Below are positions 36,101 to 49,289 of a DNA stretch of 64,000 bases, in pieces (within the stretch, counting starts at the first letter, position 1; each line of letters opens with the position of its first letter). The position numbers were made by a program, and so were the translations under genes. Origin of the DNA: Nissolia schottii (Eukaryota; Streptophyta; Magnoliopsida; Fabales; Fabaceae); contig QANU01067139.1 of the NCBI GenBank assembly GCA_003254905.1, positions 792,591 through 856,590 of the forward strand. The letters run 5' to 3'. The notes beneath the pieces were generated by a model that worked only from the letters and a program-made list of their open reading frames with translations, did not search any database and had not been told where the DNA came from.

Positions 36101-36229
36101 GGGGTTTCCGGAAAAACCAAAGGCTTGGAATTTGTCTTCTTAGGACAGCGAAGACCAAGCCAGCCATCAGGTCGTTAACCTTAAGCGATACGCCGAGGCC
36201 AAGACTACAAGAAAGAATAAGAAATAATT

Positions 36230-36945
36230 AATTAATGAATTAATTCTAGTCGGTAAACCCATCGATTTTTATTTCCCCTTTCAACTCAAACTAATTTCTT
36301 TGGTCTCATCGGCATCAACGATGAAAAGTCCACACGTTCTCCGCCCTTCTTCGAAGAAATTACCATATTAATTGTGCTGGTTTTAAAGAAATTATCAAAT
36401 TGTTATTAGCAATGCTGAATTTCAAAAATTATGATAATATGAGACAAAACTCCTGCCTTCTTCCTATAAAATTTCACTTTGCTCAACTTTGTTATTGTCA
36501 AAAAAAAATTTGTCCAAAATTGTTTTTTCAAAATGCAGAGGTCAATTAAATTAGTCACTTTGTTATTTTTTAATAGTGATAATTAACATGACATATACTT
36601 TATAAAAAATAAGAGTTCATTCAAAAAGTAACAAAGAGATTAATTGAATTGACTTTAGAGATGATTTTAGTTGAAATTTTTTTGTTATGGATAAAATTGA
36701 TTGAAGTAAAAAATTTATAAGTACGAAATTGGTCCATAATTTAATATTTATTTATCCTATGAAAAGACTACAATCTGGTATTTATATTTTCACATAGAAC
36801 CGAAAAAGCAAAATGAAAAGGAAAAGAAAAAGATTCTCTGCAACATGGTGAAATCCAAAATGAAATAAATGATAAGTCTCAATTAGAGGATAGTTAAGCG
36901 ATCCTCGAAACTGTATATTTTGTTTCCAATAGTCCCCTATTTTTC
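36230..36945. other. AT-rich intergenic DNA
   Basis: Nothing recognised. Confidence 0.4.
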
Positions 36946-37115
36946 AAAATTAACAAAAATTCCAAAAAGAATAAAAGAGAGGTACTTTTGAGTACCACTA
37001 GAAGAATTAATCTCTGACAGTTTCGAACCGAGACCGTTAAGGATGGAATGCAAGTTTCTTACCAACCTGGTTCTGATTTGGAAACCGGTTATGTACGCCT
37101 CGAAGTTATTTATTT
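36946..37115 (-). mobile_element. Possible second SINE family member (weak)
   Basis: On the minus strand there is an A-box-like GGTTGGTAAGAAACTTG (around 37069-37053) followed by a B-box-like GGTCTCGGTTCGAAACTG (about 37039-37022), the spacing of a tRNA-type Pol III promoter. No target duplication or A-rich tail was found, so this is tentative. Confidence 0.35.
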
Positions 37116-38620
37116 AAAAAGGTTTCCTAGTATGATTGATACCCAGCGTTAAGATTTATTGTGGGCTAGGGTCCGAAAGATACACCCTGGTGCTCCTTGA
37201 GAGTATAGACAATAAGCTTAATTATTTATTACTAGTGTGTAGAAGAGAAACATCTCAACTATTTATCAATGTTTACATACCATGTAAACTGTTCCCTTTT
37301 TAATTTTTCTCATAACTAAATGTGTCCTAATTAGTCTGAAAATGCATTTATTTTGGGTACGTATATCTTTGCACTATTACATGTAGATAAGGGGTACTGT
37401 GCTCTCTTTCTGTTCCTCATTAGATTACTTATAGTAATGCTGATTGCTAAAAACAATGGTATCATTACTTTCTATACGTCAACAAGCTAGTATCAATTTG
37501 TCTTAATTTCTAGTCTTGGTAATCATCATTCGAAAATATGCAAACAAAAATAGTTTATAATTATGAAAAATGATGATGTGATCCGATTGTTGCGAATATT
37601 TGGTTCTGATAATTTTTCTGGTATTGTACACGTGCTTTCTGATAAACTGCAATATGTTGTTCTGGCTATATATCAATATCATATTATTAACAATGCCTGT
37701 GTATACAGAATCAGGGATCATATATATGGTCAACTAGTGAATACCAAATACAAATTGTTATTCCAAATTAACACTTAATTGAATCTCAATATGACAAATG
37801 GGTGAGGATATCATTGTAGTTCATGAAACCATTCTTCAATTGTAATTTGGCAGGACTATTACTGGAAAAAGATGTTGTGGTATTGTGTGGACAATTCATC
37901 TTTATCAAGACTGTCCTCTTCCTAGAAGGCAATAGAGCCTTGTCATCATGAAGCCTGCTTATATAAAAAATGCATTTGATCTTGTCATAAATTATGGAAA
38001 CAACAGCTTCTAGTTATTGACAGCCCTATCATTCCCATTCACTGTAGCTTTAATTAAATAGTTATTATATTCTTGCTGATACTTCAGGCTTCGTTTCTCT
38101 TAGTTGATACTTGTTAGCATTTTCTCTGTTTCCACTGTATCCTAAAAAAAAAAAAAAAAAATTGTTAAATGTTAATGCATTCTCTCCCTTCCTTACCTTC
38201 TAAAATTTAGTTGAGTAATTTTATTTGTGTTGCTCTACAAGACATTTTAAAGGGGCATATATTGAGGTGTCCTTTAAAGAATAAGAATAGTGTGTGTCTA
38301 TTTAAAGATATTAAATGAAGTTGAACAAATAACAATTTTTGATTTAATTAAGGATTNATATAATCCAAGAACAGCCCGTGACTAATGGACCTCCCCTGCT
38401 TCTTATGTCATATCTCTAACATAAACTCTCATAACACAAACAAAAATCAAACAGAGCTAAGTTCTAGGAAAGCCAGCTCACTCCCTTCACTTCACAATAT
38501 GATTATTATCCATCTAGTATCACAGATCCACACAATAAAAGAAAAAAGGTACATTCATACATACATGACCAAACACTAATTAACATCTACTACTCCTTGC
38601 AAATTGACCATTATAGGGGC
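37116..38620. other. Unassigned intergenic DNA with an internal A tract
   Basis: A pure run of 18 A occurs at about 38144-38161 after GTATCCT, which could be the tail of a retroposed copy, but its source is not recognised. The ORFs at 37503-37778 and 38385-38579 are not supported. An n lies at 38357. Confidence 0.35.
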
Positions 38621-38626
38621 ATCACA

Positions 38627-39376
38627 TCACAGTGCATTGATGGAAATCTTCATCCCAGATTGGCAGTGGCTAGGGTAGCTGCATATGAAGTAATTTGCCC
38701 CTCTTGCAAGCTTAATTTGGTCCTTCCCTGAACTGAACACTCTAGCACCTGCAGGGGTCTTGCAACTGCTGTATCCACTTCTGTCCACAGCAGCCACATT
38801 GTGGCTCGTTGAGTCATAGTGGAATGCTGTGTAACAAAATTAGTTTCAATGATTATATCTTTCTTTCAAAAACAACTTTGGAAAATTAATTAAGAATGTT
38901 AAACATCATTGAAGAACTGGAAAAATGAACACTTAGGTAATAGAGACCAAGAGTAACAGAGGATAGAATAATGTCTTTCTGAGAGTGTAATGTTTACAAT
39001 GGATGATAACCTATTTATAAATAGAAAACAATAAATAGACATAATCATAAAATTAATTACAACCGTTATAAATCAATGTGTAATCAGTACAATAATTTGT
39101 AACATGAGTAACTATTGTAATTGGGAACAAAGAAAGTGACGTGTACAAGTGATGTATACAATTCATATGATATGACTAATTGAACTTACTTAGCACGTCA
39201 CCAGCTCTAAATTTCTTGCCATTGGGCCAACTACTAGTGTTGAAGGTCCAGCCTCCAGGTCCTCCAACGGCGTAAGTTGCTGCATTGGCACGCTCCATCA
39301 GAACCAAGAGGCAGAGTAGGGAGATGAATGTGACCATGGCCATAGGTAAGGTTGCACTGCCTCTTCCCCGAGACAT
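38627..39376 (-). CDS. Plantacyanin (basic blue protein)
   Basis: Two exons: 39376-39190 and 38826-38627, GT/AG intron of 363 bp, 387 nt (128 aa). The ATG at 39374-39376 is chosen because MSRGRGSA aligns with the MAKGRGSA start I recall for Arabidopsis plantacyanin; an upstream in-frame extension to 39412 starts with TTG, not ATG. Residues 1-33 form a signal peptide (LLCLLVLMERANA, cleavage before ATYAV). The mature part is a phytocyanin: copper ligands His (SHNV), Cys (FIC), His (SHC) and Met (GMK) are all present, with the usual cysteine pair (SSC and FIC-SHC). Plantacyanins are small secreted copper electron-transfer proteins; in Arabidopsis one affects pollen-tube and anther function. Confidence 0.94.
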
Positions 39377-39419
39377 TCTGCTCCCAGCAGTGGAGGCCTT
39401 AGCTCTAATCAATAACTAG

Positions 39420-41795
39420 CTAGGCAAATTAAGTGACAATGTTTGTGTGGGTTGTTTGCACGGTTGAGGCTTAGACCCTTTATGTAAAAGCTGGTTGATT
39501 ACATTGATTGATGGTGGAATAAGGACAAATGCCGTGACTATTGGTGGCTTTTCTTCAACAACTAAGGTCAATTTAATAATTCGTATTGATTAAAATTGGG
39601 CCCAACTTATGGGCGGTACATTATTGTACATTATGGCGTTGGATCTTTTAAAGTGAGATCTCTCACTTTAGAGAGTAAAGTAAGATCTCACTATTGAATT
39701 ATTAAAATAAAAGTAAGACTCATTTTCACTTTAATGATATAATGGTGAAATTCCTCATTTTACAATCTCACTTTAGAGAACCCTTACCTCTACATTATAA
39801 CTGTCACTCTTTCAATCTTTTAATTTGTTTTTTTAAATAATCGTATTAAAAGTCTAATGAACTTTACCAATGAACTTTATTTAATCTAGTTCGAGGCGAG
39901 TCAATCTATGAGATTAAAATATTATATTAAATAACATGAGATAGATGAGAAATCACTTTTTTATTATTATTTATAAGATTCAAACTTAAAACCTTATTTA
40001 AATGGAATAAGTATTAAACCATTTCAACCTATATCTTTTAATTGTTTCTAATGTAAAATGACCGATAAGTTTTGTTTCTTTTGTTTTATTAATTAGTCAC
40101 AGTTTAAACTTTAAAGTATAATTTTAGTAAAGTTGATTCTATGAATGATTTTAAGATCTTAGTAATTGAAATTACTAATAAAGTCTAGTTAATATTATTG
40201 ACCACTTTCGTAATGATTCATTTCTTTTGAATAGTTATAAGTTATCTTGGTCTGAATAAATAAAGAATTTGTTATTAGGCTGTTTGAAAAACTTTTTTAT
40301 AATAGAATTTAATTATTTTATCGGGAATTGAATTGAATTCTTATATTTGAGATAAATAACTAAATTGAAAGAATTAAATTCAATTCCATTGTTTAGAATA
40401 TTTATAAAATGAATTGAATTAATTATTTAAACTATTTTATCCTTCATTAATAAAACATCATGTTTTAATAATAACCTTATTTATTCATTAGACAAACATG
40501 ACACAATTAAAATCAAACCAAAGCGTTTTATTAATTAAGTTTATCAAAATTCTTTTTTTTTGCAAGATTTTTTTTCCAAAATTTTTAATATTATAAGAAT
40601 ACGTTTTAAATTTTTGCATTTAGTGCAAAGTCTGTACTGATCAATTTATATATATAAAAAATTAAATCATATTTGCTAGTTAGACACGCGTGCGCGCACA
40701 CGCGCGCACACACATATTCAACAACACTCATATTTTTGGACCAATTCAAAGTAATTAAAGAGAAGAAGAAAAAAATAAGAAGAGTACAAAATAAGATGAG
40801 AACAAATGAACAGGAACAAAGAAAAAAAAAATGTTGAGGTGAAGCATGAGCGTGAGCTACTTGAGAAAATAGCATACATGTGAGGAACTAAGAACAAGAG
40901 TTGATACAAGAGTCGTCATAGAGAAACATGAGCGCAACAGAGCAATAGAAGTCATGTAACAAGAAAAAGAGGAAGAAAAGAGAAGAAAAAAAATAATGAT
41001 AAAATTTGAGTTTTTTTATCTCATGTTTAAATTCATAAGAATTGAGTTACAAATCAGACTCATTTGAGTTTAATTTAATTTTAGGTTTAATCAAAGAATG
41101 AATTCTATTTTAAATTATTATTTTATTCCAAACCAAAGAATTGAATTCAATTATTAAATGAATTGAATTTCATGGAATTTTCAGACGTGCTGTAAGGAAT
41201 GTCTCAAAAACACTTGGTAAGAATTCAAAAGAATAATAATTTGTTTACGTCTTTATGTGCTGAGCCCAATAAATTAAGGGCTTGGTGTTTTCCGTGGTGG
41301 GAACCTATCCTCAGGAATCCGAAGTAAATATGGATTTGCTATTGAACTTTAATTGGCAAATAAAACATGTATTTTAGAGGCCTAAATTGAGGAGGCCCAA
41401 ACCTTTAGGCTTGGATCGTGCATGATTAAAGGGGATTACCGTCTGAATAGTAATGTTGAGTACCTAACTTTGATGAAAGTTTTGTTGTGTACCCCACCCG
41501 TGAAGCTTGATTGGACATCACCATCGCCAACCGCTTAATCTGTCCCTGTATCTAATTGGTGCCACTTTCATTTCTGTGTCCGGGAAGAAGTCTAACTAAA
41601 TTCTCTTTGAAATATTCTTCAGGCCAATTTTTTTGTCTTTATTTTTTTCATAGAAAGAGACAGCTTAAAAAATTATTTAATTGACATTAAGATTAAAAAG
41701 ATATAGAGTGTATAAATAAAACTAATCTTGAGTACTTAGTGTTATAATAATTAAGTATTATTAAAAGTATAAAAGATAATAACGATAAACTTATA
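39420..41795. other. AT-rich intergenic DNA with repeated inverted segments
   Basis: 39640-39790 has inverted short repeats (GAGATCTCTCACTTTAGAGAG). 40270-41190 has matching arms around TTGAATTGAATTC (40327-40400) and ATTGAATTCAATT (41140-41170), likely an AT-rich element. A CA/CG run is at 40680-40712. No gene is seen; the ORFs at 40606-40909 are low complexity. Confidence 0.4.
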
Positions 41796-42096
41796 CTCTC
41801 TCTGTTCGCTTTTAGATCTCATTTTTATAAATATACGCAGATTAAAAAATAAGTAATTTTCGTGTACTTAAGAAAAATATCAAGTGCTTAAACTAAATTA
41901 TCATACAATTAATAAGAAAGATTTTTATAGAACATTGTAATGCAATTAAATACAATAGTAGTAGAAAATTTATAATAAATAAAGGTATAGTTAAAAAGCC
42001 AATAATTAATATTTTCTTAATCTAATTAAATGACAACTAATTTTGGATAAAGTTTTGAGTAAAATATGATATATAAAAATGGACGAAAGTAATAAA
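41796..42096. mobile_element. Stowaway-like MITE
   Basis: TACTCTCTCTGTTCGCTTTT at 41796 and the right end (complement near AATGGACGAAAGTAATA) resemble the CTCCCTCCGT end of Stowaway elements with TA flanks. Diverged. Confidence 0.5.
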
Positions 42097-42348
42097 AAAA
42101 TACATTTAATATTTTTTTTAATCTATTCAAATAATAAATAATTTTAAACAAATTTTTATTTAAAATATAAAAACAAAAAATAAAGAGAGATTAATTAAAA
42201 TTTCTTATCATGTTGCAATAACTAAGCTTACACGAACTAACAAGTTATTGGTAAAAGTAACAAGCTCATAGTCATTAAACAAACTTCTTCCAGTTTCCAA
42301 GTTTCTCCCGCTTCAAATTTTGATTGATACAAAATTAATTGGTAAAAT

Positions 42349-42620
42349 TTACTCCCTTCATCTAATATTAGATATTATTTTTAACACAAGCACATAAATT
42401 TTAAAAAAAATAATTTTAAAAAAATGTCAAATGTTTAGACTAAATTGTTTTTAAATATTTTTATTTTTTTTACCATTATCTTTATTCAATTAAAGCACAT
42501 GTTGAGATATTGTTAAGATAAAATTTAAAAAATAATAATTAAAATAATTTAATTAAGTGACAATTAATTCTGAACAATTTTAAATGAAAAATGTCATCTA
42601 ATATTAAATAGATGGAATAC
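42349..42620. mobile_element. Stowaway-like MITE
   Basis: Begins TACTCCCTTCATCTAATATT and ends ATATTAAATAGATGGAATA, inverted repeats with the TA-CTCCCT form typical of Stowaway. Confidence 0.55.
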
Positions 42621-44020
42621 AAGATATAGTCCATAATGGCCATCATTTGATTCATTTCATTGTATCTCCACGGTGGTCCCCCACTCATTCTTTTCCAAAT
42701 CGTTAATTTTGGTTATGCTCTGAGTTGATTATCACTAACTGCATATATATGTTCCTGAAGAGGGAAAGAATTTTGGAGTTAGAGGGGAAAAAGAAAAAGG
42801 GTAAAACTTCGGAACAAAGAAAGATATCAATTCATTGAATTGCTAAAAGCACGTTTGGAATTAACAAGACCTTTTGAGATACACACTTGTCCTTTATCTA
42901 TTGATTTTTTTATTCTTTCCATCATCATCTCTATTCTTTTCTTTTAATTTCTTCTTTTGGCTGGATGCTCAAATACCTGATAAGATAAGTTTTTCATACT
43001 ATTTAATTTATTTATTTTTTATAATTTTTATAATTAAATTTATTAAATTTTGTTATTATTTCATGTTGTATATGATCATAATAAATTTTTCATTAGTCAA
43101 ATCATTAAATAGCCCACTTATAAAAGGTTTAGAGATTTGCGGACCATCTGAGTTAACTATGCCTATTTCTATAAATATTGTATTAAAAATTATTAATTTA
43201 TCACATTACATCATATAATTCATCAATATGGTATATTAAATTATGAAATGATAATAAAATTTGATGAACTTAATTATAAAAATTATATTAAAAAAATAAA
43301 TTAATTAAATATCATAAAATATTTATTCATGGGTATTGGAGAAATCGCTCTTTCTCCTTGCCTAGTTACATACATGATCGACCATCTAAATGTTGGAGAT
43401 AAGAGATGGGTGATGTGAGCGTTAGTGGTGCCCCCCATGTGCGCTAAATGTATGCATAACTCAATGGAAAAAGTTTGGTTGGGTCCATAATTTCGTTATT
43501 AATTGTTAATCACTGATTAGTTCCTTTTAACTTCGTCAAAAGGCAAGAATTGCGCATTGACTATGGATGAGAAAACTTTGCTTTACATTTGTCCCAACCA
43601 CCAATTTGATGGATTCGACGAGAAATTAGACGGAAAGGAGAGAAATTAATGAGATCATATTTGATATAAAGAGCACCGGCGGTGCCAAAAAAAATTGACC
43701 CCACCGATGCCTGTTAGCAGCCTTAAATCAAGCATCATTTAATAGTATATATCAATCATGAATTGAATTTTAATGTTTCAATATTTACTTCATTTTTTTA
43801 AAAAAAATTTATTATATATTGAAAATGTTCAAGTAGATTGTGACGAGATTGCGAAATGCATGCATTATTGTGTTTAATTACAAGATAGACTACAAAATAG
43901 TGTAATGATGAAATATTTTAGCTAATTAATCAAATATAAAATGGAAACACGAAAATTAAGGAGAGATAAAACGATTATACTATAAATCGTGCAAGTGTAT
44001 AGCTCACGAAATTAGAGTTA
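42621..44020. other. AT-rich intergenic DNA
   Basis: Nothing recognised; the ORF at 42874-43218 is hydrophobic low-complexity text. Confidence 0.4.
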
Positions 44021-44239
44021 AAGGAAGACAATCAATACCAACGGAGGTTGGTCCAAATGGTAAGCGACTTGGTATCGCTTAAGCAAGGTCCCGAGTTCGA
44101 GACCTTGTGTACGCAGTTATCCCCGCTGGGAGACTCAACCGCCATAGCCAGGTGCGCAACCTGGGTCGACTCGGATTTGTCGAGGCAAAGCCTTGGATAC
44201 CGGGCAGATAACCTAAAAAAAAAAGGAAGACAAACAATA
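44021..44239 (+). mobile_element. tRNA-derived SINE, full length, with target-site duplication
   Basis: The element (44038-44222) begins CCAACGGAGGTTGGTCC, has A box TGGTCCAAATGGTAAG, B box CCGAGTTCGAGACC and ends GGGCAGATAACCTAAAAAAA. Flanks AAGGAAGACAATCAATA (44021-44037) and AAGGAAGACAAACAATA (44223-44239) are a 17-bp target duplication with one mismatch. It matches the 2543-2723 copy along its whole length. Confidence 0.9.
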
Positions 44240-44281
44240 TGTGACAAGGTAGGAGAGCCATTAGACTTGCGCGTCTGTGAT

Positions 44282-45650
44282 TGATAAGTGCCAAATTTAC
44301 ACAATTTCACCTGATGAAATGGCACCTGTTTGCTTAAGTTTTAAAGAATTATCTGACTAAATTCCCCACTTTTTGTAGGATTTATAAAGTAATGGATGCA
44401 AGACGAAAGCAGCGAAGAATCCCATAAAGAATGGAGCAAAGAACGAAGAGGGCAAAAGGAGCAGAGAAGACACCGCTCAGCGGTTCCAACAGGCCGCTCA
44501 ACGGTTAGCCAATAACGTACTACTCAGCGAGGTACCCAGGCTGCTCAGCGGTCGTACCCACCAGAGCCACTTGCAGCCGCCAATAGGCTAGCGTCGCCAT
44601 GCAAAAGACGGCGCCGCCCTGCAAAGAAGGCGCCGCCACCAACTTACAGTTGCTGCATTTATTATACCAGCCTAGCAGCCGCCAGGAAAGACTAAACCGC
44701 TCAGCGAACATACCCTGCCGCTCAGCAGTTGAACATAAATCGCTCAGCGATGTCCCCATACCGCTGAGCGGACTTGGCAGAATTTGGCCTATAAATAGAA
44801 AGGCCGAGGCATTCATTCAAGACATCCCTTCTCCCATCAAAACTTCACTCTTTTACATTTCCTTTTGTACTTCAAATCTTAGGTTAGTTTAGCAACAAAG
44901 AGGAGGCCAGTGAAGGAGCCAAGAGTGATCGAGGAAGCACGGCGGTCGTTGTCATGACAGTGTGAGAACGTGTCATGGTAAGCGTCCATCACCTTGCCTC
45001 TAAGATTCTCCTGTAAGGTGGATTTCTAATCCTCTTGTTGTTGGGATTTTGATGAATATTGTAGTATGATTGTATCCATGTAACTTTTGCATTATGAATC
45101 TATCAGTTTCTATGATTTGCTTGAATGATTTTACGCTTAATGCTTGTTTTAGCTTAGCTACCTAAAGCATGATTTCAAATTGCATGATTGCGCGCGAGAG
45201 CGGCATCATAAGTTGGAACTAAATCAATTCATCTGGTAAACCTAATTGCTAGAGATAGAGTTAGGGTTATTAGTCTTTTTAACATCTGGAATAATGCTGA
45301 TCTACTTTGTTAAGTTTGTGCACGAAAGTGACAGCATAATAAAGGCAACCTGACGATCTTTTCATGCGCGAGAGCGATGAACCAGTTAAGAACTGGTGGC
45401 AAGGAATTAAAGAAATGATAATTCTGTTGTACTAAGTAAATGGATGCATGAAACTATAATAGGATTCAAATCCCAACAAAGCTTCCGGATCTACCTCTGA
45501 TTTGTTGCCTATTTATCTTTTATGTTCTTTGTTTAGTTTATTTAACTATCAATCAATTTACCAATCCTTCACCTTATTGTTTAATTAACAAACTCAAAAA
45601 TGGTATTTTTGCAACTCCCTGTGAATACGACTATACCCTACTATACTGCA
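44282..45650 (+). mobile_element. Athila-like LTR remnant with CCGCTCAGCGG repeats
   Basis: The start TGATAAGTGCCAAATTTACA and the end region CCTGTGAATACGACTATACC, then TATACTGCA, resemble the LTRs of Athila-type Gypsy elements. A TATA box CCTATAAATAG is at 44788-44798. In the promoter part, at 44464-44766, about eight variants of the near-palindrome CCGCTCAGCGG occur. A related, shorter copy lies on the minus strand at 53690-54600. Gag and pol are absent. No target duplication fixed. Confidence 0.6.
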
Positions 45651-45734
45651 ATTGGATCCCTTGAGGATCTGAAAGCTGTAAAGAAGGATATATTATTAAA
45701 CAACGAGAGTGATAAAAAGCTTTCAACGGTGATG

Positions 45735-46063
45735 CAATGGGATGACGCTTTGTGTGATATGGCAAGGCACAAGTTCACATTGTCATACAATTGCTTTTAT
45801 GTGGATTGTTGCGCGTGAGACTCTTTTGACTAACCATTTAAGGTGGAGAAGAGAGATGACTGATGATCCCATGTGTCCGCAATGTTGGTCGGCTAGAGAA
45901 ACAATACTCCCAGTTCTTCGCGATTGCGGTCTAGCGGCGGAGACATGGAAGGGCGTTGTGCATAGTTCTTTTCATGTTTCCTTTTTTCAAGTTGACTTTA
46001 CAAATTGGATGGAGGAGAATATTTCGTCAAGGGCTCGATTTTCTGAAGAGGTGAGTTGACCTC
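45735..46063 (+). mobile_element. LINE fragment (zf-RVT domain), left half
   Basis: The plus strand reads TIAFMWIVARETLLTNHLRW, then MTDDPMCPQC and RETILPVLRDC, the zinc-finger segment at the end of plant LINE ORF2 (CPLC, then TTLHVLRDC pattern). The frame stops at 46059 where the solo LTR is inserted. Confidence 0.8.
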
Positions 46064-48698
46064 TGTAACATCCCGAAATTTTTCCCTTACAAATATTTCA
46101 CGTAATAAATAAATGCGGGTCAATTATTAAGACTGAAAAATTAAATTATTGAATTTAATCCTTAAAAATACCAGTCAAAAGGGTGATTTCGCGATCTCGC
46201 GGGATTTTGCGAGATTCGGGGTGATTTTCCCTCATTATTGGGATTTAATTACGACTCAAGGGAGTCCGTAAAATACACTAATATGAAAATAAATTCAAGA
46301 ATATTTTGATTGGACTCAAACTACTAATAAGGAAAATTAGTAGATCGGGAGGGTGCGTCCGGAATATTTTTCGGACAACCGTACGCGAAGTACCGAAACT
46401 GCGAACGACAAAACGCGATTAAACATGATTAAAATTGTACCCGTGAGGTCATCCATATCCTCTGCCACGGTTGGCAGGGATATTTATATACATATATGAA
46501 TATAATATATTATTATATAATATAATACCGTTAATGAATAGTAAAACTAATAATATAATAATAGTATAAGTAATATAATATTATATATATTAATTAATTA
46601 TATGGCGGTGGATGCTGCCTATAAAAGGCGCTCCACCTGAAGCCATTTTATTTCATTTTCATTTCTTTGTTATGCTTGTTTGTTTTCTTTCTATGCTTTA
46701 TTGTCCCCGTTCGCACACTGTTGTGATGTTGGCAAACGCCGGAAAAATAGTAAGATCGTCATGGAAGTGCTCAGGGAATTTTCCTCTTCACTTTTACCAT
46801 TTCCAAACTGGATTTGGAGGTGGGTAAACCGTTCTAACCACTGGTTATGTGGTTCTTAAATATTTGATGATGTTTGTGATATGTTTTGTGATAGATTATA
46901 TTAGGTTTAATTGCTTTATAATATTCTTGATAATTAAAAATGATTATGAGACATGAAATTGCTTATGATGATGGTTGTGCTATGTTTGGTGTTAGAATAT
47001 GTTAGATTATACTTGTATGTTCTAAAATGATGTTCTAAAATATTTCTATCGATTATACTTGTATCTGAAAGTTTCTGCAGGTCTGGTAATCTATTGGAAT
47101 AATTGTTAGAATTAGGTTGGTTTATGTTTATGAAGATGTTGAGCCTGAAATTAGGTGATATGTTATATGTTAAATGTTATGTTAATATGAGGTAATACAT
47201 GTTAGAGATTGGTGATAAATGACGAAGATGATGACATGGGATTTTGAATGGTAATTACTCAAGAAATAATAGGGATATGCTTACGAGTTATATGATGTTA
47301 TGTGTGTTAAATGATTTAGACTAGGAGGAGTATAAGGTAGAAATTATAAAATGATGCTTCCCAATATGAGGAATGTTAGATGCTTATGAGTATGTAGTGT
47401 TACAGGTTAGGATGTAAGGTGATGACCTTTCAATAACTATGATGAAAATGATGATGTGAGTTACAATTGTTGCTTTAAGATGATGAGTGGATATAACTGC
47501 TTTATGATGATGAACTATGATTTTTATTTATGAATTGTGCCAATGATGATGATGATGATGATGGGAAAAACCCCCTCTAGAAGGGCTGAGGGCTCGGCTT
47601 TTGGGGTAGGTCTTAGTTCCAGTCAAGTCGTAGGTCCGACCCCTGCGTCATTCGTTTGATGGTCATCTCAGTCGTGGTTGGTGAGAATTACGGGGTCAAG
47701 ACCCTGCAAGTGAGACCCTTCAAGTTTAGCGCGACCTGGCCACCACGATACGGGCTGTAATGTGTGGTTGTAGCGTGTGGCTGCAGCTACAAAGGATGAG
47801 GACAGAACCGCTACTAAGGCTTGCCTTATACCGGGGGAGTAAAATGAATTTCCAAAAGATGATGATGATGATGATGATGTAGTAGTGTAGATATGTGAAT
47901 TGTATGATGAGGATTTTGATGTAGTAGTATAGCTATGGAAATCGTACAATGATGTTTGAGTTACGAACTAGATTAGCAGACAGATGACATAGATAATGAA
48001 GAATAAATCCCCTGAGCACCTAGTGACATAGGTAAAGCTGCTCAGGCTTAGTATGGACATTCATAACTAGTAGGCCTTTAGTGTAACTGTAACACTTAGA
48101 GATCCCTGAACGGCGGAATCATATATAATTGGGTATAAAATGAGTTATGACGACTAAGGTTTCCCACTGAGAACGCAGTGTTCTCATCCCCCACTCCTTT
48201 ATGGTTCTAGGCGAGCATGACAAGGATGAAGAGGACGTCAGAGCAGTGCAAGCAGTACAAGGACGAACGACATTGAAGAAGATGGATAAAGGAATAGAGA
48301 AATCAGAGCTACGATAAAGATATCGCACTAGTCCTTAGTCAGTAGGCTATATGTTTGTACTATTATATAATTGTATGTAGCATCTATGATATTACATATG
48401 TAATTATTTGTGAATATATGGCATAGACCTTTGGTTGCTATGAATGTTGAATATACCTAATTAATATTAGTTAAGTAAGCTACGTTACCACTCATAATAT
48501 ATGTTCTGTCCAGAACCAGGCTCATATTTTATACTATGATACGTATAAAGAAAAATTGAAATTGGGTCAATATTTCTAGGAACTGTATTTTTAAAATCAT
48601 AAGCGGGACTAAGTATTATCCCAACCAAAGGAGATAACAACCTAGTCAGCAGGTTTGCGACTTAAGCGTGGACCAGCTAGCTAGGGTGTTTCAACCTC
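46059..48698 (+). mobile_element. Solo LTR, 2630 bp, of a Gypsy-type element, inserted in the LINE
   Basis: The element is 46064-48693, starting TGTAACATCCCGAAATTTTT and ending AGGGTGTTTCA (terminal TGTAACA/TGTTTCA inverted). The 5-bp target duplication ACCTC flanks it (46059-46063 and 48694-48698). A promoter-like CTATAAAAGG is at 46619-46628. Length and ends fit chromovirus/Tekay-type LTRs. No second LTR or internal region remains. It contains GAT microsatellites (about 47537-47563 and 47855-47880) and no gene; the ORF at 47668-47949 is chance. Confidence 0.88.
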
Positions 48699-49285
48699 TC
48701 CTTTTTGCTACTACGTGTAGTTCCATCTAGCAAGTTAGGAATAAATGGATCTTCGAGCATCACCAAATCTCTTCATCTAAGCTAGCCAATATGTCTATGG
48801 CTCTCACCAAAGACTATCATCGCATGTGAATGTGTCATTACGGCTAGCATTGCGGTCCCTCAAGTAAAAGAGGTGCATATACGTGGGTGCCTTTGTTGGC
48901 ATTCCTTGGGCAGCCTAGTGTGATTTTTAGTAAGTAATCATTGAGTAAGACTCGAAATATGCTGCTAGTTTTCTCAAAGATCCTCCAAATCCTAGTCATC
49001 CTTGCTCCTCAAATGGGGAAAGCTATTAGTGATATCATGAAGACCATTTAATACATTTAGATCATACATTTATTCAGGGAGGCAAATTCTAGGGTTGATT
49101 CTTTGGCCAAGCATGACCATATTTGTGTCAAGGGCTTCCATTCTTATGATACTATTCTTAATTTTTTGTCCCTAGTATTATTAGTTGATAGGGCAGGTAC
49201 TCTGTTTTACTATATAAAGAGTATGTAATTTTTGTTTCGTGGTTTGGATATTCCTGTTTGGTGTCGATAAAAAAACAAAAAAACA
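48694..49285 (+). mobile_element. LINE fragment (RNase H-like part and tail), right half
   Basis: After the solo LTR the LINE continues. A degraded RNase H end is seen at about 49078-49128 as REANSRVDSLAKHD (the REANRVADALAK block). The end near 49258-49285 is GTGTCGATAAAAAAACAAAA, a LINE-type A-rich tail. Confidence 0.6.
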
Positions 49286-49289
49286 TTAT

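Noticed and set aside
38144..38161. A tract as tail of a processed pseudogene
   Set aside because: The upstream sequence has no recognisable coding text and no flanking duplication was found.
39377..39412. Upstream extension of plantacyanin (MIRAKASTAGSR)
   Set aside because: Its first codon is TTG, and the family start aligns with the later ATG at 39374-39376.
42874..43218. 114-residue hydrophobic ORF
   Set aside because: AT-rich, phenylalanine/isoleucine low-complexity text with no conserved pattern.
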